Origin: Solea solea
Taxonomy: Eukaryota > Chordata > Actinopteri > Pleuronectiformes > Soleidae
Direction: 5' to 3'
Assembly (NCBI RefSeq): GCF_958295425.1
Contig: NC_081141.1
Coordinates: 27,591,865 to 27,655,864, forward strand
DNA length: 64,000 nt
Shown: one piece after another, positions 45,553 to 56,505 of the stretch
How the letters are laid out: every line of letters begins with the position of its first letter
Numbering within the stretch: the stretch's first letter is position 1
Translations under genes and position numbers: made by a program
The notes under the pieces: model-generated
The model's database searches: none
What the model saw: only the letters and a program-made list of their open reading frames with translations
Told to the model about the DNA's origin: nothing

Positions 45553-46570
45553 TAAAGAGAGTTTATACAAACACTGCTCCAAAGCAAAGTAGCACTGAGT
45601 GGAGCTTTTCTGGAACTAAATGAATAGCTCAAATTATCAATTATTTCGTAATGACTTTAGTTGTCATGCGCTTAAACACCACAGTGTTTTAGTTCCTTGT
45701 ATTTTCAAAAAAACAGAACAAATTAGAAATGGATGTTAGCTGACCAGGAAATAAGAATATAATGAGTAGCCACAAGGGGGCAACTTCACTGGGAGCAGAA
45801 ATATTAAACTGAATTGAAGTCTATGAGGGAAAATGAGATCCTACGTCTCATTTATTTGGAACACTGTAGTTTCAGTTCTTCTTCAATAGAACATGATGTC
45901 AATTTTGTAAACCATGTTCCCATTTAAAAGGGAAATAGATGCTAAATTGCCGACGCATGACGTCAACATGACAGCTGCCAAATCCCAAAATTTCAAGGTT
46001 CCAAATTCTTATGGATGACGTTAGGTTGATCGCGACTAGGTCAAGGCTAACAGTTTCTAACTTTAGCTCTAATATATTCATGTAAAGATTCACTGTTCCC
46101 GACATAGAACCAGTTTATTTAGTTTATTTTATATAGTTCAGGTTTTTCCGTCACATCGTCAGGGACCGACTTTGCCGGGAACCAGGTTTGACCTCACTGG
46201 AAACATGGCTACATTTAGCTACTTAAGGCTCATCTATTGAAATCGACACATAGTTAAGTCTATAATATATATTAAGAAGATGTTTGTTGACACTTTGTTT
46301 CTCACCAGTCGACAGTCTTTCCCCGTCAACCACTCGACTCCCCCCTGCACCAAACTCCATAGAGAAAATCAGCTATTTTATATCACGGCCCGCAGGAGCC
46401 ATCGATCCACTGCTGTCTCCCATCAGTGAGTTGAAATGTGTTATTTTGTGACTTCAGCGTTTGAAAACTTTAGTTTTTGATTTACCTCAGTGACACAGTG
46501 TTAAAAAAATGAGACGGCAGTGTCCAAGTGAGCTAAAACGCTAATTTTCTCAATGGAATTTGGTGCAGGA
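45553..46570. other. Noncoding stretch, no gene seen
   Basis: Unique sequence apart from the CTCF-like site at 45770-45783. Confidence 0.6.
45770..45783 (+). promoter_or_regulatory. CTCF-like core motif
   Basis: CCACAAGGGGGCAA, two departures from CCASYAGRKGGCRS. The context GTAGCCACAAGGGGGCAAC parallels GTAGCCACTAGGGGGCAAC at 31441. Confidence 0.35.
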
Positions 46571-46655
46571 GAGTTTAAATTTAACCAGTTCCTCAGAAAT
46601 GAGGTTCTGCCTCATTAGGACTAGGTTTTGGTCTCCATGAGATCAGTGCTTATGC
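46571..46655 (+). repeat. GAGG/CCTC dispersed repeat, copy 2
   Basis: TTAACCAGTTCCTCAGAAAT, GAGGTTCTGCCTCATTAGGA and CTAGGTTTTGGTCTCCATGA align with the cores at 12890-12945 and 62745-62805. It is shorter than the other two copies. Confidence 0.75.
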
Positions 46656-46925
46656 AAGAAAATGTCATATTAAGGTAACAAATACAAGGACATACACGCA
46701 GAGAGGAAGATGGGGATTTTAAAAGGTTGATATTAAACAAAGAATTTGGACTCGCAGCCAAATCTCTGACAAATTGCTTTGCTGACGCGAGTTATTTCTC
46801 TTTACACCCTTCATCATCGTACAGCTGTGACTCAAACGTTGACTTTGGCGCGATGAACCTGACAACTCCTGTTCTCCGAATATAAAAAGCACCGGGAACG
46901 CCGCAGTGTCCTGTAGAGGCCGTCT

Positions 46926-46966
46926 CCTCGTCTGCACCCGCCGCCCAGCAGCCGGTGCAGACGAGG
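46926..46966. repeat. Perfect 13-bp inverted repeat (GC-rich hairpin)
   Basis: CCTCGTCTGCACC (46926-46938) is exactly complementary to GGTGCAGACGAGG (46954-46966), across the 15-nt loop CGCCGCCCAGCAGCC. Pairing does not extend beyond 13 bp. Confidence 0.95.
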
Positions 46967-47788
46967 CAGCTGAGAAATGGCTCTGGGTAACGTTCCCATC
47001 CATCACAATCTGCCCCCTACTTTTTTCAGGGAGAATCCATCACCTGAGATTTGGCCCAGAGTTACTTTTCTCGCCCGGGTCATTTTCAGCTGGGAGGGGA
47101 AAGTGAGTCGGGTGAGGACAGAGAGGTTTGACTCATAAAAGTGAGCTCAAAGGTAAAGTGAGAGGCGGCAGGATGGACAGCTCTGACTCCTTATATGTGG
47201 TCTTATAGGTTATAAAAGGTGTGCTGTTCAAGTGTGAACACAACGCTCGTCTGAGGTCTCGTGATAAGGTCTAAAAAGTCCAATTATTTAGGATAAATTC
47301 AGCAAAATGTGGCCGATTTCATACTAAAGTGAACATATATCGATTGAAAATGCTGTGTTTTTCCAAAATGTGGCTTCACACTGCCTTTCATCCTTAAGCC
47401 TCAGAGTTTCTTTGCTTATTTCTTTTCACATAAAAAAAATATGAGACCTCAGCCAGGTATTAATTTCAGTTAAAAGGTTTGAATCAATGACGTGTTAAAC
47501 CTGGATATTGATCAGTGCCTCTGCCAGACTCATATTCCCAGACTCCTTCCTCCGTCTTCGGCTCGGTCTTTTAAAATACCTCCACCCCTGACCCGTCTAT
47601 CTGCTCCACCTGGACAGATCAAAGATTGCCAATCTTGTTCAAAGAGTGTTCCCCCCGCAGGCACCGCAGCGAGACGCCACAGACCTATACACATAAGTCG
47701 TCGGTGTCGCCGTGTGGGCTGCAGACACTTCAAACACAAGTTCCTCTGGTCACTATTACTGTTCCCCATCTGCACTTTTCAAAGTAAC

Positions 47789-47801
47789 GGGGGGGGGGGG
47801 G
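47789..47801 (+). repeat. G13 homopolymer
   Basis: Thirteen consecutive G residues. Confidence 0.95.
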
Positions 47802-47957
47802 CCACAGGGAGCAAATTGAAAAAGAGACAAATGTGCGAGCAGAGCCATGCGGGTGCTGGACCGTCGCGTCCAGCTGAAGCATGACTGACGTGCCTCTGCT
47901 CGGGGCGATGGAACCAGCTATTCCACTGATCGTGCGCAGTCTGAGGTCACCACTGTC

Positions 47958-48195
47958 GCTTCATCCTCCCGCTTTATTGATCCTCCATGTGAGGGTCACA
48001 GGGAGCTGGAGCCCATCCCAGCTGACGTAGGGCGAGAGGCGCGGTCACACCCTGATGAACAACCATTCACTCTCAAACTCACACCTATGGTCGAACTACA
48101 GCGTCCACTGAACCCAATCTGCATCCCGGGATCAGAACTGTTGACCTTCTTGCCGTGAGGCAACAATGCCAGTCACTGAGCTGCCGTGTGAACAT
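47958..48195 (-). mobile_element. tRNA-derived SINE, minus strand, internally deleted
   Basis: On the plus strand it reads GCTTTATTGATCCTCCATGT, GAGGGTCACAGGGAGCTGGA, GCCCATCCCAGCTGACGTAG, GGCGAGAGGCGCGGTCACAC, AACAACCATTCACTCTCAAA and CTTCTTGCCGTGAGGCAACA, then the inverted tRNA head ending GAGCTGCCGTGTG. Same family as 13199-13392. The block with GACTGTGGGAGGAA is missing. Confidence 0.85.
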
Positions 48196-48324
48196 GTTCT
48201 CCACACGAGAGTGGCAGTGACGTGCAGTCAGGGGAGGCACTGCCATTGTGTAAAACACTTGACTGTTCTATAAATGAGTTTTCTGTACGATTTCAACATT
48301 TCTACCGTCAAAATCGCTAAATTA

Positions 48325-48336
48325 CACACATGTATA

Positions 48337-48386
<50 letters not shown>

Positions 48387-48441
48387 TATACACACACACA
48401 TATATATACACACATATATATATACATACACATATATATAA
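48325..48441. repeat. Compound (TA)n / (CA)n / (TATG)n microsatellite
   Basis: Alternating purine-pyrimidine tract: ACACA, TATGTGTGTG, about 15 TA units (48346-48375), then mixed CACATATATA blocks to 48441. Frames on both strands read Ile/Tyr/Thr/His repeats, as expected of the repeat. Confidence 0.95.
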
Positions 48442-50085
48442 TATTCACAATAATGATGGCAAGTTCCCAGTGAGCTGCACTTCACTTGAACATGTGAATT
48501 CTGAAAGAAACCAGGAATTATACACATGAAATGTCTGAAAGGCAGAAATAGTAATGTTACCATTGAGGGCATAATTACAGTTTCACTCCAGGGTCCTGTT
48601 ATTGTCCAGAGAGAGTTCAGGTCACAGTAAATACTTGACACTTTAGTCCGTTCTAATCGAGGTTGGAATACTATACTCAAATACTTTTTGTACTTCATGG
48701 TTTGGAAACTTCATAAGGTCATTAAAATGTTGCTGTAACTGTGGACACTAACGCACACAGAAGTGGTTACACTCACAAAGGACGAGGCTGTTCCATTTAC
48801 CGAAAACCCCCTTAAAAATTCACTTTTTCCCATATATTCCTTTCTAAAAAGCTCCAGTTTGTAACATGCAGGACGGCTCAGACAGAAAATACCACCTTAT
48901 TCAAGCATGCTACTGCAAAGGACGCTTGAATATGTGCACACAGAACATTTTGCAGCGTTAAAGCAACGCTATAAGAGTCAGTTTAGCGCCCGTTAAGGAC
49001 AAATACACTATGGGATTGTGTTAATTCCAAGTCTTTTAGTGTAAATTTAACACTAAAGTAGTTAAAGACACTTTGAAATAGTGTTCCAAGCAAACACTAT
49101 ACTAGGAGTTTTTTTGTGGTGCTAATCAGAACTGCTGTTAAATTGACTCTCGAGTCGCTTTCATGAACACTGGAGTCTGATATTGGAAGAAGACAAAAGT
49201 AAACGCTGATAGGATAGAAAAATAAGATCATAATTAGCAATCATTGAATTTTTGATTCTTCCGTTTTATGCCAGTTACAAAAATGTAATATATAAATCTG
49301 ATCTCCCTCTTCAAGCCATTCACGCCGGTGTCCACTCACATCTTCCATACTTTCATCCATTTTCCTCTCAATGGAACCAAAACTGACATCTTGTTCTACT
49401 GAAGAAAACCTGCTTCTACCAACTGAGACCATTAACTTTTACATAAAATATTTCTTGACCTTGTAAATGAAGTCAGAATTTGGGTCTATTTTCCACTCAA
49501 ACCAACGTCTTATTGTTGTTTCCAGGTCAGCTTCAGTGAGGAAACCACAAGACGACGTCCATTATTTTATATGCTCTCTGTGGCTATAACATGATAAACA
49601 TTGAACTCAGACTTGATTAAAAAACTATTTAGCACAACTCAAATCTCAAATTAATACCAGCAATATTTCAATGAGATAATAAAACTTATCATCATGGAAA
49701 TGTGACCAGATGGTGAGTGAGAACTTGGGTGAATGGGCTTTAACCGACTCATGTTGTGAGACACTAAAGTGCTATCACTTCCTGATGTTGACCTCAAACG
49801 AGAAAACATCCAGTGAGCCGCACTTCCCTGGGAGAAAATGTCTTGTTGACAACAGAAAATGTCCAGACTGGTTTGAGATAATAAAAAGACAACGGTAACA
49901 CAAGCAACCAAGGTATGAGGATCATTTCGGGGCACACAATACGTCAACCCTCAAAAGAGATGGGCTAAAGCAGCAATAGACCACACTGGATGGCCACTTT
50001 TGACACATTACAAAGCATCACGTGTAGCGAATAAAGTGGCTTGTGATTGGAATAGCAATGTTTCTAAGGATACAACAGTCGGAGG

Positions 50086-50107
50086 ATGTGTGTGTGTGTG
50101 TGTGTGT
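50086..50107. repeat. (TG)n microsatellite followed by G6
   Basis: Ten TG units, then TTTGGGGGG. Confidence 0.95.
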
Positions 50108-50579
50108 TTGGGGGGTGTCAAGCATATAAGCTAGGAAGAAACGGAGGTGTACTGACTTAAGTCCTGCAATTTGAGAACCTTCACCCTCCACGTCAGCCCT
50201 CAACACTAATCCCATTTCCACTGCAATGCAATAACCCGGCGATAAGAGGAAGCCAGTGATGTGCAGCATGTGCGTCAGCAGCCAATCAGAGCACCAGGCT
50301 TCCCTGCTCCTCTACCAATGTGATTTTCCTCCACAAACCAATTCTTTTATTTATCCTTTTCTCTTCTTTTTTTTTAGGCCCACAAGCGCAAAATCAATGA
50401 CGAGTTTATTACGGCCATTCAAAGCTTCCCACTGCGGTAACACCGAGCATCTCCAAAAATAATGTTTGGGGGAAGACTTCCGTGCTCTGTCGGCGTTGAT
50501 GGGGACCTTCATGGATTTTACACTGATTATTTTCAAACGCAGCTCCAATTCAAACCAATCAAATCTTTGCTGCAGTGGA

Positions 50580-50596
50580 TTTTTTTTTTTTTTTTT
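50580..50596 (+). repeat. T17 homopolymer
   Basis: Seventeen consecutive T residues. Confidence 0.95.
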
Positions 50597-51683
50597 ATGA
50601 AAGGAATTCAATTCAAGCCTCCGACACTAAATTCACCCGTCAGCCGAGTGCGAACAGAACATTACCATGACCTTCCACGACTGCCCACCCTCAAACCTCT
50701 CACTCAGCTTCACCCTCTCCCATTCGTTTCCCTCAGGCCCGGCGAGATCAATGCACAGAAAATGAAAGCACAAACAAAACGAATGCTCCTTTGTTGCACT
50801 TTTCCACGGCATTTTCCACACCATCTGTAAACCTAAAGGGGCATAACTGAGATTTTTTACTTCCTACCCCAGGCTGCAAATGAATCAGCGGGGACTCATA
50901 CATTGCTTAATGCCCCTTAAAACTACCAGCAGTGGCAATGATGTTGCAGCAACAGGGTGCACATACAGCAACATCAATAGGTGATTGTAAGTGACGGATA
51001 CGTTCTGGGCCCGCCCGACATTCACACGGAGCAAAAAACATTCTGTGCAAACAAAACAAGGAATTCATAGGGTTTCAATCAGTGTCGGACAAGAGTTCTT
51101 ACCACAAAATGGAAACGGGCTTCCCGTGGCTGTGATTAGTCAAGGTGCACGCGCGACTGTGTACACACAGGCAAACAAGACCCCAGAGCCTCTACATCAA
51201 AGCAAGCTATTGGCATTGGATTCAGATCATCGTGTCATTGCGACGTCTGTAATTTAATAAGGTCCAATGTATAACATTTAGGGCGGGTTCGTTGACAGAT
51301 GTTGAACATACGTTACTGTAATTACTTTTGTAAAGGTGTGTAATTGCTGTGAAGTAAAACTCATTTGGTTTTCAGAGCCTTAGAGGAAGCCTTTTATATG
51401 TACGTTAGTGCAAGGGCCTCACTTCATGGAGGAGGCATCTGGTGCTGCAGCATTTCAAAGTGGCTTCATCAGAGGGAAATGAAGCTCCGCCCACATTAAC
51501 CAGATTCATGAAGATGGAGGAAATGGCTGAGAGAAAGGAGACGATCTGCTGTCTGTTATTGAGAAGAGAAGAAGCGACATTCTCCAGAAAAGTGCTACAA
51601 ACATGATATCTGCATTGAGCCACAGAAGCGGTCGTTGATTCATGAATTACTCATTAGCTCCAGCAGACATGGAATGAAAAGGA

Positions 51684-51875
51684 CGGGTTCACACTGGACA
51701 GCTCACCAAAAACAGGGTTAACAGACAGAGTTGAACAACCGTTTACTCTCTCATTTGCATCCATGGTCAATTTAGAGTCACAAATGAACCTAATCCCCAA
51801 TCTTCCAAGTCTACAGTACCCATAAAAACACAAACACAAACAAGGAGAACATACAAACACACAGAACCTCAGTCG
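51684..51875 (-). mobile_element. tRNA-derived SINE body, minus strand
   Basis: Plus-strand blocks: TTCACACTGGACAGCTCACC, TTGAACAACCGTTTACTCTC, CATGGTCAATTTAGAGTCAC, AAATGAACCTAATCCCCAAT and AAGGAGAACATACAAACACA plus CAGA. These match the body of the 13199 family in reverse. The tRNA head is not recognisable. Confidence 0.75.
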
Positions 51876-53504
51876 AAATGATTCTAAGCTGTCGATGCAA
51901 AACAAGACTTGGCAGTAAACACAACGGTTTCTTCTGATATCGCTTGAATTTCAGCTAGCTACACAGTGGACAGTCCTTATGTCCCAGTGATGAAAGACGA
52001 CTGGCGATCATTGCGCCGTCCTGGATTGAGCCACACGTTGCAGTTCTACTGCAATGCCCATGAACACACTTTGGTAAACAAATGCATTTACAGCAGTAAA
52101 AAATATTCCTCCTGAGTGTTGGATGCATTCAAATCACACTGTTCCTCTTAAACCGTGCTTATCTAAGATAAGAGGATTGAAACTTTGCTATAAAGAATTT
52201 TCCTCAACACGTACAAAAAAAACACTATTTGCTGCTTGAAAATACCATCAAACACGTGTTTAGTCGTCATATTCTGTCAGCGAGAAATCAAAAACATCCG
52301 ATGATATATATAAATATAGTATACGACCAGCACACAAAAAATAATCAATCTAATGAATCACTGTCTCCACATGAGAGACGTCAAATACTCCCAGTCTCCA
52401 TATAGTTGAGGAAGAAATTGCTTGTAGTGCACCTCTCAACGCCGGCATCATCATCTTTGTGGATCCCACATCGAGGATTATGCTCGGCATTTATTAGGTG
52501 GATTTCCAACCTCGCCCGAAGGCAAATACAACGGAGCAAACAATCGTAAACCCGAGCCCACTGGATACATATCAAAACAGAGCATGACAAATAAGCCTGT
52601 CAAAGCCTCTCCTAATCTTTGTGGCTCAAAAGATACAGTTGCCTTTGACAATTCTATATCTGGGAGATAATGAATTACATGTCAACAGTTTCCAAAGCAG
52701 GACTCGGAGATGAGTGACGTCCCTGGAGGTTGGGTTTGTTATGGAGCGACAGAGGATCTCGGTTCGTCTCCATTTGTGACATCAATAGGAAATCAAAGAT
52801 GACTCTCGTTTCACAGCGGCAGCACACGAGCTGTGGACTTAAGGTTGTTATGTATCAGACACTGAGGCAGCATTAGCATGTTTTTAAAATGACAGTAATG
52901 GAACAACTGTATATATCAACACTGAATAATTACTGTATTTGATCTTGAGCAGCAATGTGTTTAACTGTGCTCGGTGGTTGGTATCGTAAAGAATTGTGCC
53001 TCCAATCTATTGTTGTTGTAAATCACTTTCCCGCTAGCAGAGAACCAGCGTGGTTCCCTTGCAGGCTGTAGTGTCATCATTCAGAACCTTCAGAACATCA
53101 GAACCAAAGCTTCACCGCCCTGTGACCATGGTGGCTGTTGCTCAAATACAACACTGAGCCTCTGTGAGCTGTAATTCAGGGGACACCCAAGTCGCCACCA
53201 AACATGTTTGTCTCTTCTGGAGACAACTGCATGTTCTTTATGTCCTTTGCCATTTCCACTGTTATCTTCTCCTTCCTTCTTCCTCTCTTTGACAACTTAC
53301 ACCAACATGCCTACTGATGGCACACGGAAGAACCAAGTACTTCTTTATTCCCACTGGAACCCAACTTTTCAGGTTCCGAAACCAGTTTATTTCCATCAAC
53401 CGGTTTAAAATGTGGTTTTGGTATATGGAACCGTGCCGGTATGAAAAGGGTTCTAAAAGTGGCACCATGTGTTCTAACTGGTTGCAGTCAATGCCCAATC
53501 ATCA
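51876..53504. other. Noncoding stretch, no gene seen
   Basis: Unique sequence. 53325-53470 contains TTCCCACTGGAACCC and GGTATGAAAAGGGTTCTAA, reminiscent of DNA-element ends, but no clear inverted repeat. 52430-52690 is repeat-free and could be regulatory (inference). Confidence 0.5.
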
Positions 53505-53725
53505 TCTACCACTTTATCTCCACATGAGGTTTGCCAATCCCAGCTGATACAGGGCGAAAGGCCAGGTACACCCTGGACAGACCATCAGACCGTCACAGGG
53601 CCACGGAGACAAACAACCACCCACTCTCACACTCACACCTACAGTCCATTTAGAGAGTCCAATTTGCCTATTCTGGATGTTTTTGGACTGTGGGAAGAAA
53701 CCGTAAAACCCAGTGTGTCAATGTC
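53505..53725 (-). mobile_element. tRNA-derived SINE, minus strand
   Basis: Plus-strand blocks: CCACTTTATCTCCACATGAG, CCAATCCCAGCTGATACAGG, GCGAAAGGCCAGGTACACCC, TGGACAGACCATCAGACCGT, ACAAACAACCACCCACTCTC and GATGTTTTTGGACTGTGGGA plus AGAAACC. Same family as 13199 and 47958. Truncated before the tRNA head. Confidence 0.85.
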
Positions 53726-54659
53726 AATCAAGTCCATTTTTGTGCAAATGTGTTTATCTAAAACAGTGTGGTCAGGTTCAGGGTTAACAGCTTGTTAAAT
53801 CATACCTGGTCTCAAGTCGAGAGTGCAGTCTTTGGATGAGCAACAAACTATCAAGATACTAATGTGCATCTACGTGGGGAAAGTGCACAACTAATGTACA
53901 CTCCACTTACTCCTCTTATTACACAGAGAGAGAGAGATTATATGCCTGTAAACCTGGTCCATTTCCCCTGCAGAGAAGTGTTCTCTCCTACTTTTACAAG
54001 ATCAGTCCACCAAGGTGATAAAACATGCGCACAAAAAGAATTATATGGAAATACACACAACCTCATTTAACAGTTTTTACTTTAATGCTAAAAACACATT
54101 AAATGATCGTCATGCAAAAGATCAAATGTGCTGAATAAGCAATCAACGATGGCTCGAGAAGACTGTTGGAGCAGATCCAGTTAGAAGACGAGAACAATGG
54201 ACGCGAAAGTCCACTGGTTCCCACACCTGTAAAAACCCATCACTCGGAGAATGCAAGGAAATAGAAATGAGGGTGAACTGTGGGAAATAACTGGTTTTCT
54301 TCTTGTTTCCTGTAATGTTCTAAGACAACAATTAACAGTCAAGCTGTGAATGAATGCTGGGGTGATTATATGATAGGGAAAGGTCACCAGGAAAGGTCAA
54401 CGTAAGGGTTGCACATAATGGCATCTGTTAGGGTAAACATTAGATAACATCTACTAGGGTCGTAAACATTAGGTATGGTGTCTGTTCTTGTTTGTAACTT
54501 TGATGTTTGTGTATAAGTGGTGAAGCTTTTTGGAGGAAGGGGAGAGACCATTTTAGACCGTCCTTGGTGACAGTGTCTCTCCTCCATGCGAAAATCCATG
54601 CATGCAGTAAAGATATGATTTACTCAACACTGATGACTCAAGAATTTCTTTCACAGAAC
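53726..54659. other. Noncoding stretch, no gene seen
   Basis: (GA)5 at 53927-53936. TAAACATTAGATAACATCTA and a nearby variant recur at 54434-54474. No gene seen. Confidence 0.6.
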
Positions 54660-54735
54660 TCACTCACTCATTTTCTACCACTTTAGCGTAGAGTACATCC
54701 TGGACCGGTCGCCAGTCCATCACAGAGCCCTAACC
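54660..54735 (-). mobile_element. SINE tail fragment, minus strand
   Basis: CTCACTCATTTTCTACCACT, then AGAGTACATCCTGGACCGGT and CGCCAGTCCATCACAGAGCC. This is the distal part of the 13199 family, with an internal deletion. Confidence 0.65.
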
Positions 54736-55911
54736 CAAGTATGAACGAGACCAAATGGAGAAGCCTTTTCCTCCAAATGTTTTCCTCTTATGGTGAAAGA
54801 CAAGACAATAATTTGTGTATCAATCAACACGACTGTTTTGACGTTACACAGAAAATAAAAACTGACGGTTCCTAATTATTCATTTACGAGCCGCTGTAAA
54901 GCCAGTGGTTTGGCGGCTCGTTGAAAACAGCCACGGGGACATTATCACAATTAGTTTAATAGCCGACGTCTTTATTGTCAACTCAGGTTTTATTAAAAAA
55001 CTGATGTCGTTATCGAGCTGTGCGAGCCGACAGTCAGTGGCCACGGCTGAATACGCAGCTTTGTCTTTCATATCCATGGAAACACAAGACGGTGTCATTA
55101 GCATTTTAGAGGCTTTATTAATTCAGTACCATCTCAGATCTTTCAGCAAATGAGGCAATGGAAGCAGACGCATGACAAGAACTAACAAGTCAAGACAGGA
55201 GGAGGAGGGAGGATGGAGACGCAACGTGGCAGTAAGAAGCAGAGTCGGAGGAACTGCCTTTATAGATGATAGCGCTGACAGACAGGAGCCGAGTGAGTGC
55301 TGAAGAAAAGTTATTATATTCAGATAAAGACAGTGAATTTTTATTGGATTTGCACATGCAGAGTTTTTATAATCCAAGCATCGGAGGTGCACGGATTAAA
55401 CTCAAAAGATCAGAAGCTATGATCACAGGCGAGTGAGGAACAATGTGTCTAATGTGAGTCAAAACAAAGACGAGAAGACGGCCAGAATCAATAAAGTTCA
55501 GAGGATTAGACAAGTCATAACTGACGGTACCAGGAACCTTTGTTGCCTGTGTGTCCACCTCAGTGAAAGACCAGCAAAGACTATCATTACTATGATGATA
55601 AAGTCAATTAAACAACATTTAAGGTGCCGCTTTTCTGAATGGAGAAGATTGAATGAGCTGTTGGAACATCTGGTCCTTAAAGTTCCTGAAACTCTGCGGT
55701 GGAAACAGAGAGTCTGTCCTGTAGTCAGGACATAAACCCTCGTTAACAGACGATGAATCAGCCGATTATAACAACACTATGGCTAACAACATTGCCTGTG
55801 ATCATAATTTTAAAATACAAAATACAAATGATCGCATTAACCAAAGATTCATCCGACACCAAATCCGCTCTGAAAGGAACTTCATCTCTTTGCTTTGTGT
55901 GATAATTGTAG
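54736..55911. other. Noncoding stretch, no gene seen
   Basis: Unique sequence. 54890-55160 is repeat-free with AT-rich motifs (ATTAGCAT at 55097-55104) and may be a regulatory element; unproven. Frames at 54905-55735 show no motif. Confidence 0.5.
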
Positions 55912-56204
55912 TTAAAGGTATACTTCATTCTTTTCTTTCTTACGTGGCCACCAGTGACACTTGGTCCTGTTAGCGCAACTGTTAGCAAAGATGGCAGACA
56001 CTGTTTACATTCTGGGAATGAGGTCCCCGCCCCCCCTACGAGCGGGTCTAAGAAGGGCAGAATTAAGCCTGGGACCACGTGTCACTGGTGGGCACGTAAC
56101 AATAAAATCAAAGATATTTCTTGACTCAAAAATGTCATTCATATTTCAAAAATACTACCCCTATTCTAGTAATACAAAAGCAAATCGGTGAAGTATTCCT
56201 TTAA
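55912..56204. mobile_element. MITE with two nested inverted repeats and TTAA flanks
   Basis: The outer ends AGGTATACTTCA (55916-55927) and TGAAGTATTCCT (56189-56200) are inverted with one mismatch, and each is bordered by TTAA (55912-55915 and 56201-56204). Inside lies a 26-bp inverted repeat with two mismatches: ACGTGGCCACCAGTGACACT plus TGGTCC at 55942-55967, against 56072-56097. TTAA at both borders fits a TTAA target-site duplication, as in piggyBac elements. Because TTAA is palindromic and short this is suggestive only. The short frames inside are not transposase. Confidence 0.8.
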
Positions 56205-56318
56205 TCCTTATTTTTTGTGTGACTTTGCAAATAGGCCAAATAAACTCACGTTTGTGAAGCATCGGGATTTGTGACTTTAGCACTATTTAACACTCAAAAA
56301 CGTCGCCAACAACCGGGC

Positions 56319-56372
56319 ACCTATTGGATGATTCTGCCTGTCAATCACACTGGCGTCCACTCATATGCTTTA
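56319..56372 (+). repeat. Dispersed repeat, copy 2 (pairs with 5881-5930)
   Basis: ACCTATTGGATGATTCTGCC, TGTCAATCACACTGGCGTCC and ACTCATATG align with the block at 5881-5930. Confidence 0.6.
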
Positions 56373-56491
56373 ATCTCTAAAAACACAACAGTGACATTAT
56401 GTTGTTTTGGAGAAGAGCTGGACCTAGAAGATTCAACTTCCTGAAGAAAATCATTATTGATCGTTCTGAATCAATAAACCAACCAGCAGAG

Positions 56492-56505
56492 TCGCCCCCT
56501 GGTGG
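56492..56505 (-). promoter_or_regulatory. CTCF-like core motif (strong)
   Basis: Minus strand CCACCAGGGGGCGA, one departure (last base) from CCASYAGRKGGCRS and very close to the common vertebrate CTCF core CCACCAGGGGGC. Confidence 0.5.

Larger units (their letters stand above)
46656..47957. other. Noncoding stretch containing a GC-rich patch
   Basis: 46880-47110 is GC-rich and contains a 13-bp perfect hairpin (46926-46966). G13 at 47789-47801. The plus frame 47492-47884 (130 codons) is Pro/Arg/Ser-rich, runs through the G tract and has no recognisable domain. A CpG-island-like promoter cannot be excluded but is not supported. Confidence 0.55.
48196..51683. other. Noncoding stretch, no gene seen
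   Basis: Contains the (TA)n/(CA)n tract at 48325-48441, a short palindrome at 49035-49057 (TTTAGTGT...ACACTAAA), (TG)n at 50086-50107 and T17 at 50580-50596. The overlapping frames on opposite strands at 50351-50830 run into the T tract. 50860-50980 is repeat-free and could be conserved; I cannot test this. Confidence 0.6.

Noticed and set aside
47492..47884. 130-codon plus-strand open frame
   Set aside because: Low-complexity Pro/Ser/Arg composition in a GC-richer patch, passes through a G13 tract, and has no domain.
48228..48698. 156-codon minus-strand frame rich in Tyr, Ile and Val
   Set aside because: A large part of it is translation of the (TA)n/(CA)n tract.
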